From Mycobacterium sp. E1747 (lineage in GTDB: Bacteria; Actinomycetota; Actinomycetes; Mycobacteriales; Mycobacteriaceae): 64,000 bases of DNA. Shown in pieces: positions 53,598 to 61,962 of the stretch. Location: assembly GCF_001667775.1 (NCBI RefSeq), contig NZ_LZJI01000083.1, positions 23,232 through 87,231 on the forward strand, written 5' to 3'. The number at the start of each line of letters is the position of its first letter. Within the stretch, counting starts at the first letter, position 1. Both the position numbers and the translations under genes were made by a program. The notes beneath the pieces are model-generated. The model was not told the DNA's origin. It did no database searches and saw only the letters and a list, made by a program, of their open reading frames with translations.

Positions 53598-53683
53598 GCC
53601 ATCTCCATGATTTCGTGATCTCGATCGACTGCGTTCGGCAACTGCGGCGCACCCACGGCGCCCACACCGCGTGCTCGGGTCAT
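53579..53683 (-). CDS. Possible 34-aa peptide between LLM-A4 and SDR
   Basis: Short frame whose ATG overlaps the LLM-A4 stop (ATGA) with GGAG 6 nt upstream, and whose TAG lies just inside the SDR gene. It may serve only to carry ribosomes from one gene to the next, or be a gene remnant. No motif is recognised. Confidence 0.3.
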   Translation of the reverse strand: MTRARGVGAVGAPQLPNAVDRDHEIMEMAWQLGV

Positions 53684-54762
53684 TCCGATCTCCTACGCCA
53701 CTCGCGGGCGAGCGCGGCGTTCTGTCCCGGCGTCGACCCGTAGGTCACCACCTCGTCGGCGCCCGCGTCTCGGTAGCGTTGGAGTTGGTCAGCGCACGCG
53801 GTGACGGATCCGATGGCGCAGGATTCTTGCATCCACTTGTCGGGCACCGCCTTGGACGGCTCGGCGAGTTCCGCGCGGTGATACACGCTGTCGGCGATGG
53901 TGTCGTGACCTTGGAGCTGGGCGTGGGAGCGGATCTCGGCCAAAGTGTCCATCGACCAGCCGTTCATCTTGACCAGAGTTTCTCCCCAGCCCGGCGCCTG
54001 CAGATAGGTCAGGGCCCGCGCGTGACAGATCTGCCGCGTCTCAACGTCGCTGAGCTCGGGTGCCGTCACCACGCTTTGCGCGATACGGAGCGTGGCGGGA
54101 TCGCGGCCGATCCGCTCGCACTCGGCACGGATTCGCGTGACCGAGGCCAGCGTCGCTTCCGGCGTGAGGTTGGGAATCAACAGCACGCCGTCCATGCACT
54201 GCGCCGCCAGCCGCGCGCCCTTTGCCAATCCGAACGTTCCATACCAGATCTCGGGGTCTGGCCCGTCGTGACGATCGTCCATGCGCATTCCGGCGAAAGT
54301 GCCTGCCGGCCCGGCATAGTCAACCTTCTCACCGCGCCATAGGGCGCGAATGATGTCTACGTAATCCCGCAACGCGGGGTAGGTTGTCGACTGGATCTTG
54401 CCGTTGACGATGGTGTCGGCGCCCCCGCCGCCCAAGCCGAGCCCCAGGACGAATCGCGGCCCGTAGGCGGCCTGCATCGTCGAGGCGAACGCCGCAGCAT
54501 GGTGTGGATGACGACCCGACGGCGGAATGACGCCTGTCGCGAGGCCGATGGTGTCCGTGCGAGCACCGACACCCCCGAGCAGTGCACCAGCCTCTTTGAG
54601 GTTCCACCGCTCCGATAGAAAGACGCGGCGGAAGCCGATCTGCTCGGCGTCGACGCCGTCCTGAACCCCCTGACGCGGGGTCCGAGCCGCTGTTTCAGGC
54701 CCATCACCTGCCTGCGCCCGTACCCGGCCGGAAATGATGAAGGCGCTGAGATCGTCGATCAT
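53680..54762 (-). CDS. LLM-class oxidoreductase, subtype A (copy A4)
   Basis: Luciferase-like oxidoreductase of 360 aa: MIDDLSAFI at the start, FLSERWNLKEAGALLGGVGA, RHPHHAAAFASTMQAAYG, VLGLGLGGGG, and AGADEVVTYGSTPGQNAAL at the end. The ATG at 54762 overlaps the kinase stop (ATGA). It is part of the B4-kinase-A4 unit, in which both LLM genes flank a kinase with 4-base overlaps at each junction. Confidence 0.93.
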   Translation of the reverse strand: MIDDLSAFIISGRVRAQAGDGPETAARTPRQGVQDGVDAEQIGFRRVFLSERWNLKEAGALLGGVGARTDTIGLATGVIPPSGRHPHHAAAFASTMQAAYGPRFVLGLGLGGGGADTIVNGKIQSTTYPALRDYVDIIRALWRGEKVDYAGPAGTFAGMRMDDRHDGPDPEIWYGTFGLAKGARLAAQCMDGVLLIPNLTPEATLASVTRIRAECERIGRDPATLRIAQSVVTAPELSDVETRQICHARALTYLQAPGWGETLVKMNGWSMDTLAEIRSHAQLQGHDTIADSVYHRAELAEPSKAVPDKWMQESCAIGSVTACADQLQRYRDAGADEVVTYGSTPGQNAALAREWRRRSE

Positions 54763-55826
54763 AGTGTTGCGAACGAGTCGAGGGCTTCAATGTGCTTGAG
54801 GCACCGCAGCACGCTGATCTCGCCGACACCGCGGCCGTCGCCGGTATCCAGCGCACCCAGCATGGCCAGCCCCTGTCCGAGGGGATAAATGACGCTCTGC
54901 CGGTAGTGCTCGATGCACTCCTGCCTGGTGTAGTCGGTAACTCCGCCCGCGAGCAGGCCGTCGTGATAGCGCGCGACGAGCATTTCCCAGTGCTGAGCGA
55001 GGTCGTCGATGTTCATCGACCCCGCCAGCAGATTGGCGACGTCCTGGGTACCCCGCGTTCCGGCGGGGACCTGCCAGTCGATGAGATAGGGCGTCACTGT
55101 GCGACCCCCGGGCGAGTCGCTGAAGAACACGTTGTCTAGGCGACAGTCGTTGTGCGTCAGCGTGTGTGGTCCTTCTGCGCATCGCTGCAGCACCCGGTTC
55201 CAGTCCTGCGCGGCATCCATCATTGCCGCCAGCGTGGCGCTACTGACCTCGCCGTCGAAGCGCTCTGCCGCGGCGGGCGCGCCACTCGCGACGACCTGGG
55301 CAATCATCTGGCAGTAGATCCCTTCGGTAGGGGACACCAACCACTCTGCCGCCAACGCCGGTGACTGCCAGAAGCCGGCATGCATGGTCGCGAGACTGTC
55401 CATCAAGGCGGCGGCATCATCGACTGCGAGCCCCTGTCGCTGCTCTCCCATTCGCAACGCACCGAGGTCCTCGAGCAGCAATGGAGTCGTGTCGCCGTCG
55501 CCCGCGTGGAACAGACTCGCGGTGTGCACCGGCACCTTGGCGGCGAACTCGGTGTAGAACCGCCGCTCCCGCTCGAAAAGCCCCATCGCCTGGTCCATTT
55601 GGACCTGAACCGGCTTCGTGCCGCGAATCTTCGCGACGAGCGTTTCGGGTCCGGCGCCGACGTCGGCGTAGGTGATGTTGAGCCGGGCCATGTCGGTCGT
55701 CGCGCCACTTAGGGCGACCGGTTCGACGCGAAGACCGGTGACCTTGCTCTGGTTGTGCCCTCCGTCCCGCAGGACCTCGTCGAGCCAGTCTCGGTCTAGT
55801 TGTGCAAGCGTTTCGTTGAGACTCAC
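54759..55826 (-). CDS. APH-fold phosphotransferase (CHK-kinase-like)
   Basis: Small-molecule kinase of 355 aa with VAKI near residue 64 (Lys66), LLLEDLGAL at 116-124, HNDCRLDN at 225-232 and LIDWQV at 248-253; catalytic Asp is present. It starts at a GTG overlapping the LLM-B4 stop (GTGA) and its stop overlaps the LLM-A4 ATG. It is not of the HGE or WGD groups, so kinases of different lineage have been paired independently with LLM genes. Confidence 0.9.
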   Translation of the reverse strand: MSLNETLAQLDRDWLDEVLRDGGHNQSKVTGLRVEPVALSGATTDMARLNITYADVGAGPETLVAKIRGTKPVQVQMDQAMGLFERERRFYTEFAAKVPVHTASLFHAGDGDTTPLLLEDLGALRMGEQRQGLAVDDAAALMDSLATMHAGFWQSPALAAEWLVSPTEGIYCQMIAQVVASGAPAAAERFDGEVSSATLAAMMDAAQDWNRVLQRCAEGPHTLTHNDCRLDNVFFSDSPGGRTVTPYLIDWQVPAGTRGTQDVANLLAGSMNIDDLAQHWEMLVARYHDGLLAGGVTDYTRQECIEHYRQSVIYPLGQGLAMLGALDTGDGRGVGEISVLRCLKHIEALDSFATL

Positions 55827-56968
55827 TCCGCCGCCGCCTTCAGTCGCGCGCAGATCTCGATGTTGCGGGCCAGACCCTGCTGGGCGTCCTCGGGTTCCAG
55901 CCCGATCGGCAGGATGTCGCACACGCTGACCCAGGTAGCCCCGGCGTCGACGTAGGCCTGTACCTGGTTCGCAACGGACTCTGGCGTTCCGTGCACGAAC
56001 GCCCGCGAGGCCATTTCTGCGCTGACCTTCGAGAGCAGCTCCTCCACCTCGTCATCGGACCACTTCACGGGCAACAGCTTGGTCGCGTAATGCCAGTCGT
56101 CCGGCAGCGGCGGCTCGAAACCTTCCGTTCGCCACACCGGCATTTCCAGACGCCCGTAGATACCTGCCATCCACCGGAAGAATCGGCTTGCCAGTGCGCG
56201 CTGAATGACCTGCTGGTCCTCATGTACGAGCGCCATGAACCAGATTCCGAAGTCGAACGACTCGGGGTCGCGGCCCTTGCGCACGAGGTCGGCCTTGAGC
56301 GAATCCACGGACGCCTTAAACGCTTCCGGTGTCGGAAACACACAAGGCACGATGGCGGCCATGCCGTCGGCGTAAGTAGTGCCGAGGTCGAGCAGCTTCG
56401 GGCCGCCACCGAGTACCCATACGTGCGGCCGCGCGGCCCGGGCAGAACCCATCCAGGCATCCCGAAGATTCCAGAAATTGCCCTCTCTGGTGACCGGCTG
56501 CGTGGCGTCCCACAATGCGTGGAACGTCTGCAGCTGATCCTCGAGTCGCTTGATGCCCTCTGATCGCTTCCAACCGTAAGGCGTGATTTGCTTCGCCTCT
56601 CCGGCACCGATCATCACCGTCGCAGTCTGATTGGACATGTTCTGCAGGGTCGTCATCGTCTGGAAAAGTTCCGCGGGTCCCCGGCGAATCGCGTCCGTGC
56701 TGATGGCCACGCCGAGGTCCGGTGCTGAAGCGAGCACATACGCGCTGACAGCGAACGCGTCGGCATAGGAATCGATATCCGGCAGCACCGCAGCCATCGG
56801 AGACTCCGCAGGCGACCACAATTGGCGAGGCCAGAAGTTAGTCATCTGGTCCCACACCAACAACTCGTCCACCACGCCGCTCTCGACCGCCGCCTGCGCC
56901 TGGGCCGCAAACGCGGCAGGAGGCGAGAAGCGATCAGAAATCAACGGGACCGATGTCTTAACAGCCAT
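55823..56968 (-). CDS. LLM-class oxidoreductase, subtype B (copy B4)
   Basis: Luciferase-like oxidoreductase of 381 aa, subtype B: VWDQMTNFWPRQLWSP near residue 38, STDAIRRGPAELFQTM, IGAGEAKQITPYGWKRSEGIKRLED, and VLGGGPKLLDLGTTYADG. It heads the B4-kinase-A4 unit and is divergent from the TetR at 57104, with a clear operator between. Confidence 0.93.
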   Translation of the reverse strand: MAVKTSVPLISDRFSPPAAFAAQAQAAVESGVVDELLVWDQMTNFWPRQLWSPAESPMAAVLPDIDSYADAFAVSAYVLASAPDLGVAISTDAIRRGPAELFQTMTTLQNMSNQTATVMIGAGEAKQITPYGWKRSEGIKRLEDQLQTFHALWDATQPVTREGNFWNLRDAWMGSARAARPHVWVLGGGPKLLDLGTTYADGMAAIVPCVFPTPEAFKASVDSLKADLVRKGRDPESFDFGIWFMALVHEDQQVIQRALASRFFRWMAGIYGRLEMPVWRTEGFEPPLPDDWHYATKLLPVKWSDDEVEELLSKVSAEMASRAFVHGTPESVANQVQAYVDAGATWVSVCDILPIGLEPEDAQQGLARNIEICARLKAAAE

Positions 56969-57058
56969 TAAAAACTCCTCGGCTCAAGGGTGGTACTGGA
57001 TCGAGTGAAGGCCTGTGAATGTGCTCTCTCACGCCAGCTGCCACACCCGACGAAACGA

Positions 57059-57076
57059 TAGGTAATTAGTTACCTA
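57059..57076. promoter_or_regulatory. Candidate TetR operator
   Basis: Perfect inverted repeat TAGGTAA-TTAG-TTACCTA between LLM-B4 and the divergent TetR. It covers the likely -35 region of the TetR gene, whose -10 (TACGTT, 57091-57096) lies 7 nt before the GTG start, so binding would repress the TetR gene itself and probably the LLM operon. Confidence 0.65.
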
Positions 57077-57103
57077 CATCACTGATGCGGTACGTTACCC
57101 TTT

Positions 57104-57727
57104 GTGTCAAGTGCCCAGCCGCCGCGACTTGCCGGAGCACAACGGCGCCGTCAGATACTCGACGTGGCCCGGGCCGAGTTTCTCGTCAAGGGCTTTTCCG
57201 GCGCGCGCATCCAGTCCGTCGCGGACGCCGCAGGGGTCAATAGCGCCCTGCTCTACAAGCACTTCGAGTCGAAGGAGAAGCTCTTCGACGAGGCGATCAT
57301 GGCACCCATGCACGACCTGCTCAGTGCTCGGATCGATGCAGTCCGTGCCTTGCCGCCGGACCCCGGAGGTGCCGCACAGCGTGAGTCGACGCGCGAATTC
57401 CTGGCGGCTCTCCTCGAGATGTTCGTCGAATCGATTGGCGCGCTCGGGGTCATCCTCTTCGGTGATCGCGACCACGCGCGCCGCTTCTACGCAGGTCACG
57501 TCAGGCCCCTCATCGAAGCTGCCATCGATGCCACCCGGCTCAACCTCAACCGATGGGAACATCGCGAATTCAACATCGAGATAGCGGTCCAATCATTGTT
57601 CGGCACCGCCTTCTGGTTGGCCTTGGACCGTTCGATGCACGACGGTGAAGACGATCTCGCCGAGCAGGTCGACGCGATTATGGACATCACCTTCCACGGC
57701 ATCGGTGGTCCGGCTGAGCGGCTGTGA
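57104..57727 (+). CDS. TetR family transcriptional regulator
   Basis: Regulator of 207 aa. Helix-turn-helix at about 34-58 (ARIQSVADAAGVNSALLYKHFESKEKL), a canonical TetR/AcrR N-terminus, with a C-terminal domain different from the other eight. The GTG at 57104 is supported by a leaderless promoter. It probably controls the divergent B4-kinase-A4 operon through the palindrome at 57059-57076. Confidence 0.92.
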   Translation: MSSAQPPRLAGAQRRRQILDVARAEFLVKGFSGARIQSVADAAGVNSALLYKHFESKEKLFDEAIMAPMHDLLSARIDAVRALPPDPGGAAQRESTREFLAALLEMFVESIGALGVILFGDRDHARRFYAGHVRPLIEAAIDATRLNLNRWEHREFNIEIAVQSLFGTAFWLALDRSMHDGEDDLAEQVDAIMDITFHGIGGPAERL

Positions 57728-58012
57728 CTCACCGGACTACCCCGCCGGTGCGACCGCTCAAGGCGACCGTAAGCCGGCTGCTTTCTTCACGCGACTGCCG
57801 AACAGTGCGCAGCGGCCGTACTCGCTGCCTTGCGAACCGGCAGGCGAAAAGTGACACCACTTCGTCAGGCGACCGCCTTCGCATGATTGGGGACACGCCT
57901 GCCGCGTTCGATCTGGTTCCGAATCTGCAGGTTGATGCTGAAGCAGTGACCGCAGGAGCACTCAGGCGTAGTTTCGAGCGCGCCAGCGCCCGAATCACGC
58001 CTGCTGTCTAGT
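57728..58012. other. Intergenic stretch between convergent genes
   Basis: 285 bases with open frames on both strands but no start with a ribosome-binding site and no recognised motif; no clear terminator hairpin was found. Confidence 0.35.
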
Positions 58013-59032
58013 TCACGGCAAGAAGAGGCCGTTCTCCAGAGTGGTGCCGATGGCGAAGGTCGGGTAGCGGCGGCCGTCGTACGGGTTGTTGGAGACTTCG
58101 AAATCGCCGTAGCCGCCCGATAAGCCGCCGACCGAAACCTGGCAGTTGGTGTCGACGCCGAAGTACTCGTAGTTGGACAGCATGATCGAGGCATGCGCCT
58201 TGGCGTCGATGACGATGACTTCACCGCTGGGCATCCGCAGCGTGGCCTGGCCTCCGTACACGGTCACCCCGTCGGCCGCCATCTGCGTGACGAGTTCGAC
58301 GTCGTCGGTCCACTCCTCGACACCGTCGCGCAACACCATGCCGTAGCCAGCGTAGGCATCGGTATTGGTGTGCCAACTCAGGATCGAGAAGTTGAACGCC
58401 TCACCGAAGGTACCGACGAACGCACGGTGGCTGCGGATGATCTTCCAGTCTCGGAAGCCGAACGACTGGTCGCGGTGGGCGAACCCGTCGATGTGATAGT
58501 CACGGCCTGCCAGTGTCAGTTCACCGCGGATGCGCGCCGAGGTCTCCCAGTGCGCGGGCACGAAACCATCGGCCTCTTCCGAGTCGACGGCCCAGTCGCG
58601 GGCGCGCCCGTGTTCGGTCGCGTACATCGGCGTGTACGGGTAGATGTCGGTCAACAACAGGTTGCAGCGGTAGTCATCACCGTGATCCACGATCCAACGC
58701 GTTTCGCTGTCGCCTTCAAACCGGCAGGTGGTGCCGTTGGCGTGAAACGCCTCGCGGCCGCGATCCGCGGCACGGTAGGGCAGGAGGTGGTTGACCGAGC
58801 GGAACCGAGTGCCGTCCGACGAGTAGGCGGCAGTCTGCTGGTTGCAGGTGCCGCGGTTGGGTTCGAAGCCAATGCGCTGAAAGCCGCCGACACCCGCTGA
58901 TCGATCATGCCAGCACAAGAACACGCTCTCCTGCCACCCCGGGTCGTCGGTCTGCTGATGCGGCCCGATGACAAAGGGATTGGCGGCCCTTACTTGTGCG
59001 CGGAAGTCGAGTTCGAGCGTGGCGTCGGTCAT
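58013..59032 (-). CDS. DUF7064-like protein (copy 5 of 5, diverged)
   Basis: Protein of 339 aa related to the DUF7064-like set: ANPFVIGPHQQ at the N-terminus, TRWIVDHGDDYRCNLL in place of the VEPL block, and HRDQSFGFRDW as the core motif. The ATG at 59032 overlaps the PEP-swivel stop (ATGA), so the two are translated together, as copy 3 is with a swivel gene in its operon. Function is unknown. Confidence 0.78.
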   Translation of the reverse strand: MTDATLELDFRAQVRAANPFVIGPHQQTDDPGWQESVFLCWHDRSAGVGGFQRIGFEPNRGTCNQQTAAYSSDGTRFRSVNHLLPYRAADRGREAFHANGTTCRFEGDSETRWIVDHGDDYRCNLLLTDIYPYTPMYATEHGRARDWAVDSEEADGFVPAHWETSARIRGELTLAGRDYHIDGFAHRDQSFGFRDWKIIRSHRAFVGTFGEAFNFSILSWHTNTDAYAGYGMVLRDGVEEWTDDVELVTQMAADGVTVYGGQATLRMPSGEVIVIDAKAHASIMLSNYEYFGVDTNCQVSVGGLSGGYGDFEVSNNPYDGRRYPTFAIGTTLENGLFLP

Positions 59033-60669
59033 GTGTGTTCCTCCAATAAGTCGTGTTCGGTCGGTGCACTATCAAGACGTACGACGGTCCCGGCGTCACC
59101 GTCGACGCGGATCAGATCGCCCGAGTGCAATCGGCGTGAGCCGTTCCCCGTGTTGATGACGCAGGGCACGCCAAGCTCGCGAGCGACTATCGCGCCGTGG
59201 CTCACCGCCCCACCGATGTCGATGACAACCGCTGCGGCGTAGTGGAATAGCGACACCCAGCTCGGGTCGGTGGTGTGACAGACGAGAATCTCGCCGGGCT
59301 CGAGGTCGTCGTCGCTACTGGGGTCGACGACGACGCGAGCCCTTCCCTCCACCGTGCCTCCGCCCGTCCCGATGCCCTGCAGCGTTACGGTCTCTTCGTC
59401 GGGCTGGGCAACGATGAGCGATGGCGTCGGCAACCCTGTCCAGACCGCGGGAACCTGCATGGTCTGGTAAAGCTCCCATCGTTCACGGCGAAACTTAAGC
59501 TCGTCAGCGCTGGGTTGCCTTGCTTCGCCGATGATTTCAGGAACCGTACACATGAACACGTCATCGGGCCGGTGGATACGGCCGTCGGCGACCGCGTGCG
59601 AGCCGACGACCTTCGCAGCGGCACGAGCGACGTCGACAGTGCGCAGCACGGCGGCCCGCCCGCTTTCCCGCAGCGGCAAATAGGAATGCGCCAATCGAAG
59701 GAGCATCGCGGCCGGCCGCCGGGCGGGCCGGGGTAGCGCACCCAACAGTTGATCGCGGGCGTGCACCGCCTCGGCGTGCTGACGTATGGCCCTGATCTCC
59801 GGGTTCTGGTCATCAGGCAGGGTTCGGTAGCGATCGAGCACCGAGGCCAGCAGACCCGGGTCGTCGCGCCACGACGATTTCGCCAGTTCGCCCGCCGCGG
59901 GCCCCTGGTAGCCGAACTCCGCCAGGAAGGAGTCCGTGTCGGGGGCGGACCGCAACGCCCATAGCTGGGCGAGCAATTGGGTCTCCTCGGTGTCCATGGC
60001 CGTCGTCAGCGCACGTTCCAAGCCAGGCAGTCCGGCCTTCGCGCAGATTCGGGCCAAGGCGTCGTAAAGCCCGTTGGCGGCCATCGTTGCGATCAGATGG
60101 GCAAGCCCGACGTGGTTCTCGAAATCGGATAGTGCGTCAGCGAATGCGGCCCGCGCCTGCTGCTCGTCAGCGCTGTCCATGGCGGTCACGGCCTCGCGCC
60201 ACCATCGCCGGTGGTCCTGAGCGCCCATGATCAGCTCGCGTCGGGCACGACGAAATGCCAACGGCGCTTTGACCGCGACGATCGGGTAGCGCTGCGGCAG
60301 GGCACGGGTGGGGTGACCGGGTCGCACGTTGCTGAGGAAGTCGCGTTCCATCGAGTTGCCCGACGTACCTGGGATGGCGTCGGCGAATGATCGCCAGACG
60401 TCGACGTTGAGCGCACACCGGCCGTAGAAGATACCGAGGTGGCGCTGGTCGCGGTCCCGACTGGGCCGAGTACCCACTGGACTTGCCCCGACGAGCACTC
60501 TCCCGGCGATCTGAGCCTTCTCGGTTCCGATGTCGTACCACGACCAGCTGAGCGGGGTGGGAACACCCGGCAGTGCCTCGGCAGCGTTGACAGTCGTCCA
60601 GTACCGTGCGCTGGTCTCCGGGCCGCGCAGCGGGTCGACAAAACCGACGGGCGTCGGTGATCCAGACAT
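59029..60669 (-). CDS. PEP-utilising-enzyme swivel-domain protein lacking ATP-grasp domain
   Basis: Protein of 546 aa, paralogue of the product at 19885-21492. Both begin with a YWTTVNA-type block, share a long helical region, and end in a PEP-utiliser mobile domain with His491 in GGAVSHGAIVARELG. An ATP-binding PPDK_N domain is absent. The ATG at 60669 has TATGTT 6 nt upstream on the minus strand, suggesting a leaderless message; the frame is open to 60819. It is divergent from the racemase-like gene. Confidence 0.82.
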   Translation of the reverse strand: MSGSPTPVGFVDPLRGPETSARYWTTVNAAEALPGVPTPLSWSWYDIGTEKAQIAGRVLVGASPVGTRPSRDRDQRHLGIFYGRCALNVDVWRSFADAIPGTSGNSMERDFLSNVRPGHPTRALPQRYPIVAVKAPLAFRRARRELIMGAQDHRRWWREAVTAMDSADEQQARAAFADALSDFENHVGLAHLIATMAANGLYDALARICAKAGLPGLERALTTAMDTEETQLLAQLWALRSAPDTDSFLAEFGYQGPAAGELAKSSWRDDPGLLASVLDRYRTLPDDQNPEIRAIRQHAEAVHARDQLLGALPRPARRPAAMLLRLAHSYLPLRESGRAAVLRTVDVARAAAKVVGSHAVADGRIHRPDDVFMCTVPEIIGEARQPSADELKFRRERWELYQTMQVPAVWTGLPTPSLIVAQPDEETVTLQGIGTGGGTVEGRARVVVDPSSDDDLEPGEILVCHTTDPSWVSLFHYAAAVVIDIGGAVSHGAIVARELGVPCVINTGNGSRRLHSGDLIRVDGDAGTVVRLDSAPTEHDLLEEHT

Positions 60670-60912
60670 GCTTGGAACATATTCGGATGCGCGATTCGCC
60701 GCAAGCAAATCGACATAACGCAGCACGCAGTGACACTGACACCCTGTAGCCGCTCGTCCACAACCGCCTTCACCGTTCCCACGGCAGCTGACATTCGCCA
60801 CAATAGCGTTATTTAGCAACGCAATTGGCGTGCATTAGGGATGCTTTGCGTACCACGAGGCACACGCATCGTCCACTTCGGACCGATGGCGCATCTGACG
60901 ACAACCTTGCGC

Positions 60913-60972
60913 TGTACTTGTACGCTGACGGTGTCGAATCTTTACTTGTACGTTCGATTATGTACAAGTACA
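60913..60972. promoter_or_regulatory. Array of three TGTAC-NN-GTACA operators
   Basis: TGTACTTGTACG (60913-60924), TTTACTTGTACG (60941-60952) and TGTACAAGTACA (60961-60972, perfect palindrome) lie between the divergent PEP-swivel and racemase-like genes. The same motif occurs twice at 63758-63790. The site resembles GTxxxAC operators of GntR/FadR-type regulators, but no such regulator is encoded in the window. Confidence 0.65.
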
Positions 60973-61059
60973 TTTGAACTATGCACGTACGACGCTTGTC
61001 CCCCATGCAGTGACCTGCCGGCACTGCAAAACTCTCTGCGTCGACGGTGAGGAGTCTTG

Positions 61060-61917
61060 ATGCGTATCGCCAATCTGCTACCCACGGGGTACGCCGAAGG
61101 ATTCGACCCGGCACCGGAGCTTCTTGGGCCTGGCGTCTCCGTCGAGCCAGTGATGATGGACCTGCCCGCACTGCCGACCAACGCGGTGGACCTCCTGCTG
61201 ACCGACGTTGCCGCGGTGGAGGCATCGATCCGCGCGCAAGCCTCGGGCTTCGATGGGATCGTCATCAACTCCGTCGCCGACTACGGTCTACGGGCAGCCC
61301 GTTCAGCGGTGCGGATTCCCGTGGTGGGCACCGGACAGGCCAGCATGTTGCTCGCATGTTCGCTCGGCAACCGGTTCTCGATAGTGAGCGTGTTGTCACC
61401 ATCGCTCCGGGAGTGCCATGACCGGCAACTGCGCGAATACGGCTTGAGCGATCGGTGCTCCTCGATGCGGTTCGTCACGAGTGCGTCGGAGATGGCGACG
61501 ATCGCCGACCCCGACGGGTGGTACGCGGGGATGCGGTCGCGTCGTGCCGATATGGTCGAACGCATAGGGGCGCAGATCCGAGCAGCAGTGGATGATGACG
61601 GCGCCGACTCGGTCATCCTCGGCTGCACCTGTATGGTGCCGGTCGCGCAGGATGTCGCGACGTACACCGCTGCGCCCGTGATCAATCCGCTCGATGCTGC
61701 GTTCCTCCACGCTGCGATGTTGGTGAGGATGGGACTGAGCCAATCGCCCAGCTGTTTCCTTCCCGCGGAGACTTCTCGCGCGGCCGTGCTGCGCGCCATG
61801 GTGAAGGGCGCCGCGGCGACCATGTCCGCCGAAGCCGTGGACGACGAAACCGCCTGCGGGAACACGTGCGAGATACTCTCTGCGCCGGATCGTGAGGTTG
61901 TCGCCGGCGCACGCTGA
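61060..61917 (+). CDS. Asp/Glu/hydantoin racemase-superfamily protein with a single catalytic Cys
   Basis: Protein of 285 aa with the two-domain racemase fold. The second catalytic Cys is present (Cys189 in VILGCTCMVP). At the first catalytic position the segment reads GIVINSVADYGL, placing Ser71 where racemases have Cys. Arylmalonate decarboxylase also works with only the second Cys, so decarboxylase or isomerase activity is as likely as racemisation. GAGGAG precedes the ATG at 61060 (a TTG is one codon earlier). The promoter carries a three-copy operator array. Confidence 0.82.
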   Translation: MRIANLLPTGYAEGFDPAPELLGPGVSVEPVMMDLPALPTNAVDLLLTDVAAVEASIRAQASGFDGIVINSVADYGLRAARSAVRIPVVGTGQASMLLACSLGNRFSIVSVLSPSLRECHDRQLREYGLSDRCSSMRFVTSASEMATIADPDGWYAGMRSRRADMVERIGAQIRAAVDDDGADSVILGCTCMVPVAQDVATYTAAPVINPLDAAFLHAAMLVRMGLSQSPSCFLPAETSRAAVLRAMVKGAAATMSAEAVDDETACGNTCEILSAPDREVVAGAR

Positions 61918-61962
61918 CTCGGCTATGAAGCGAAGCGGTTTGCGCGGGTAGTCGCAGCCGCG

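Noticed and set aside
44684..56968. A bioluminescence (lux) operon
   Set aside because: LuxC- and LuxE-like genes and LLM pairs are present, but the LLM proteins carry no evidence of being true LuxA/LuxB, LuxD is absent and the genes are not in one operon. Only the family relation is claimed.
57724..58011. 95-codon plus-strand frame after the TetR gene
   Set aside because: No ribosome-binding site, no motif and arginine-rich composition; treated as intergenic.
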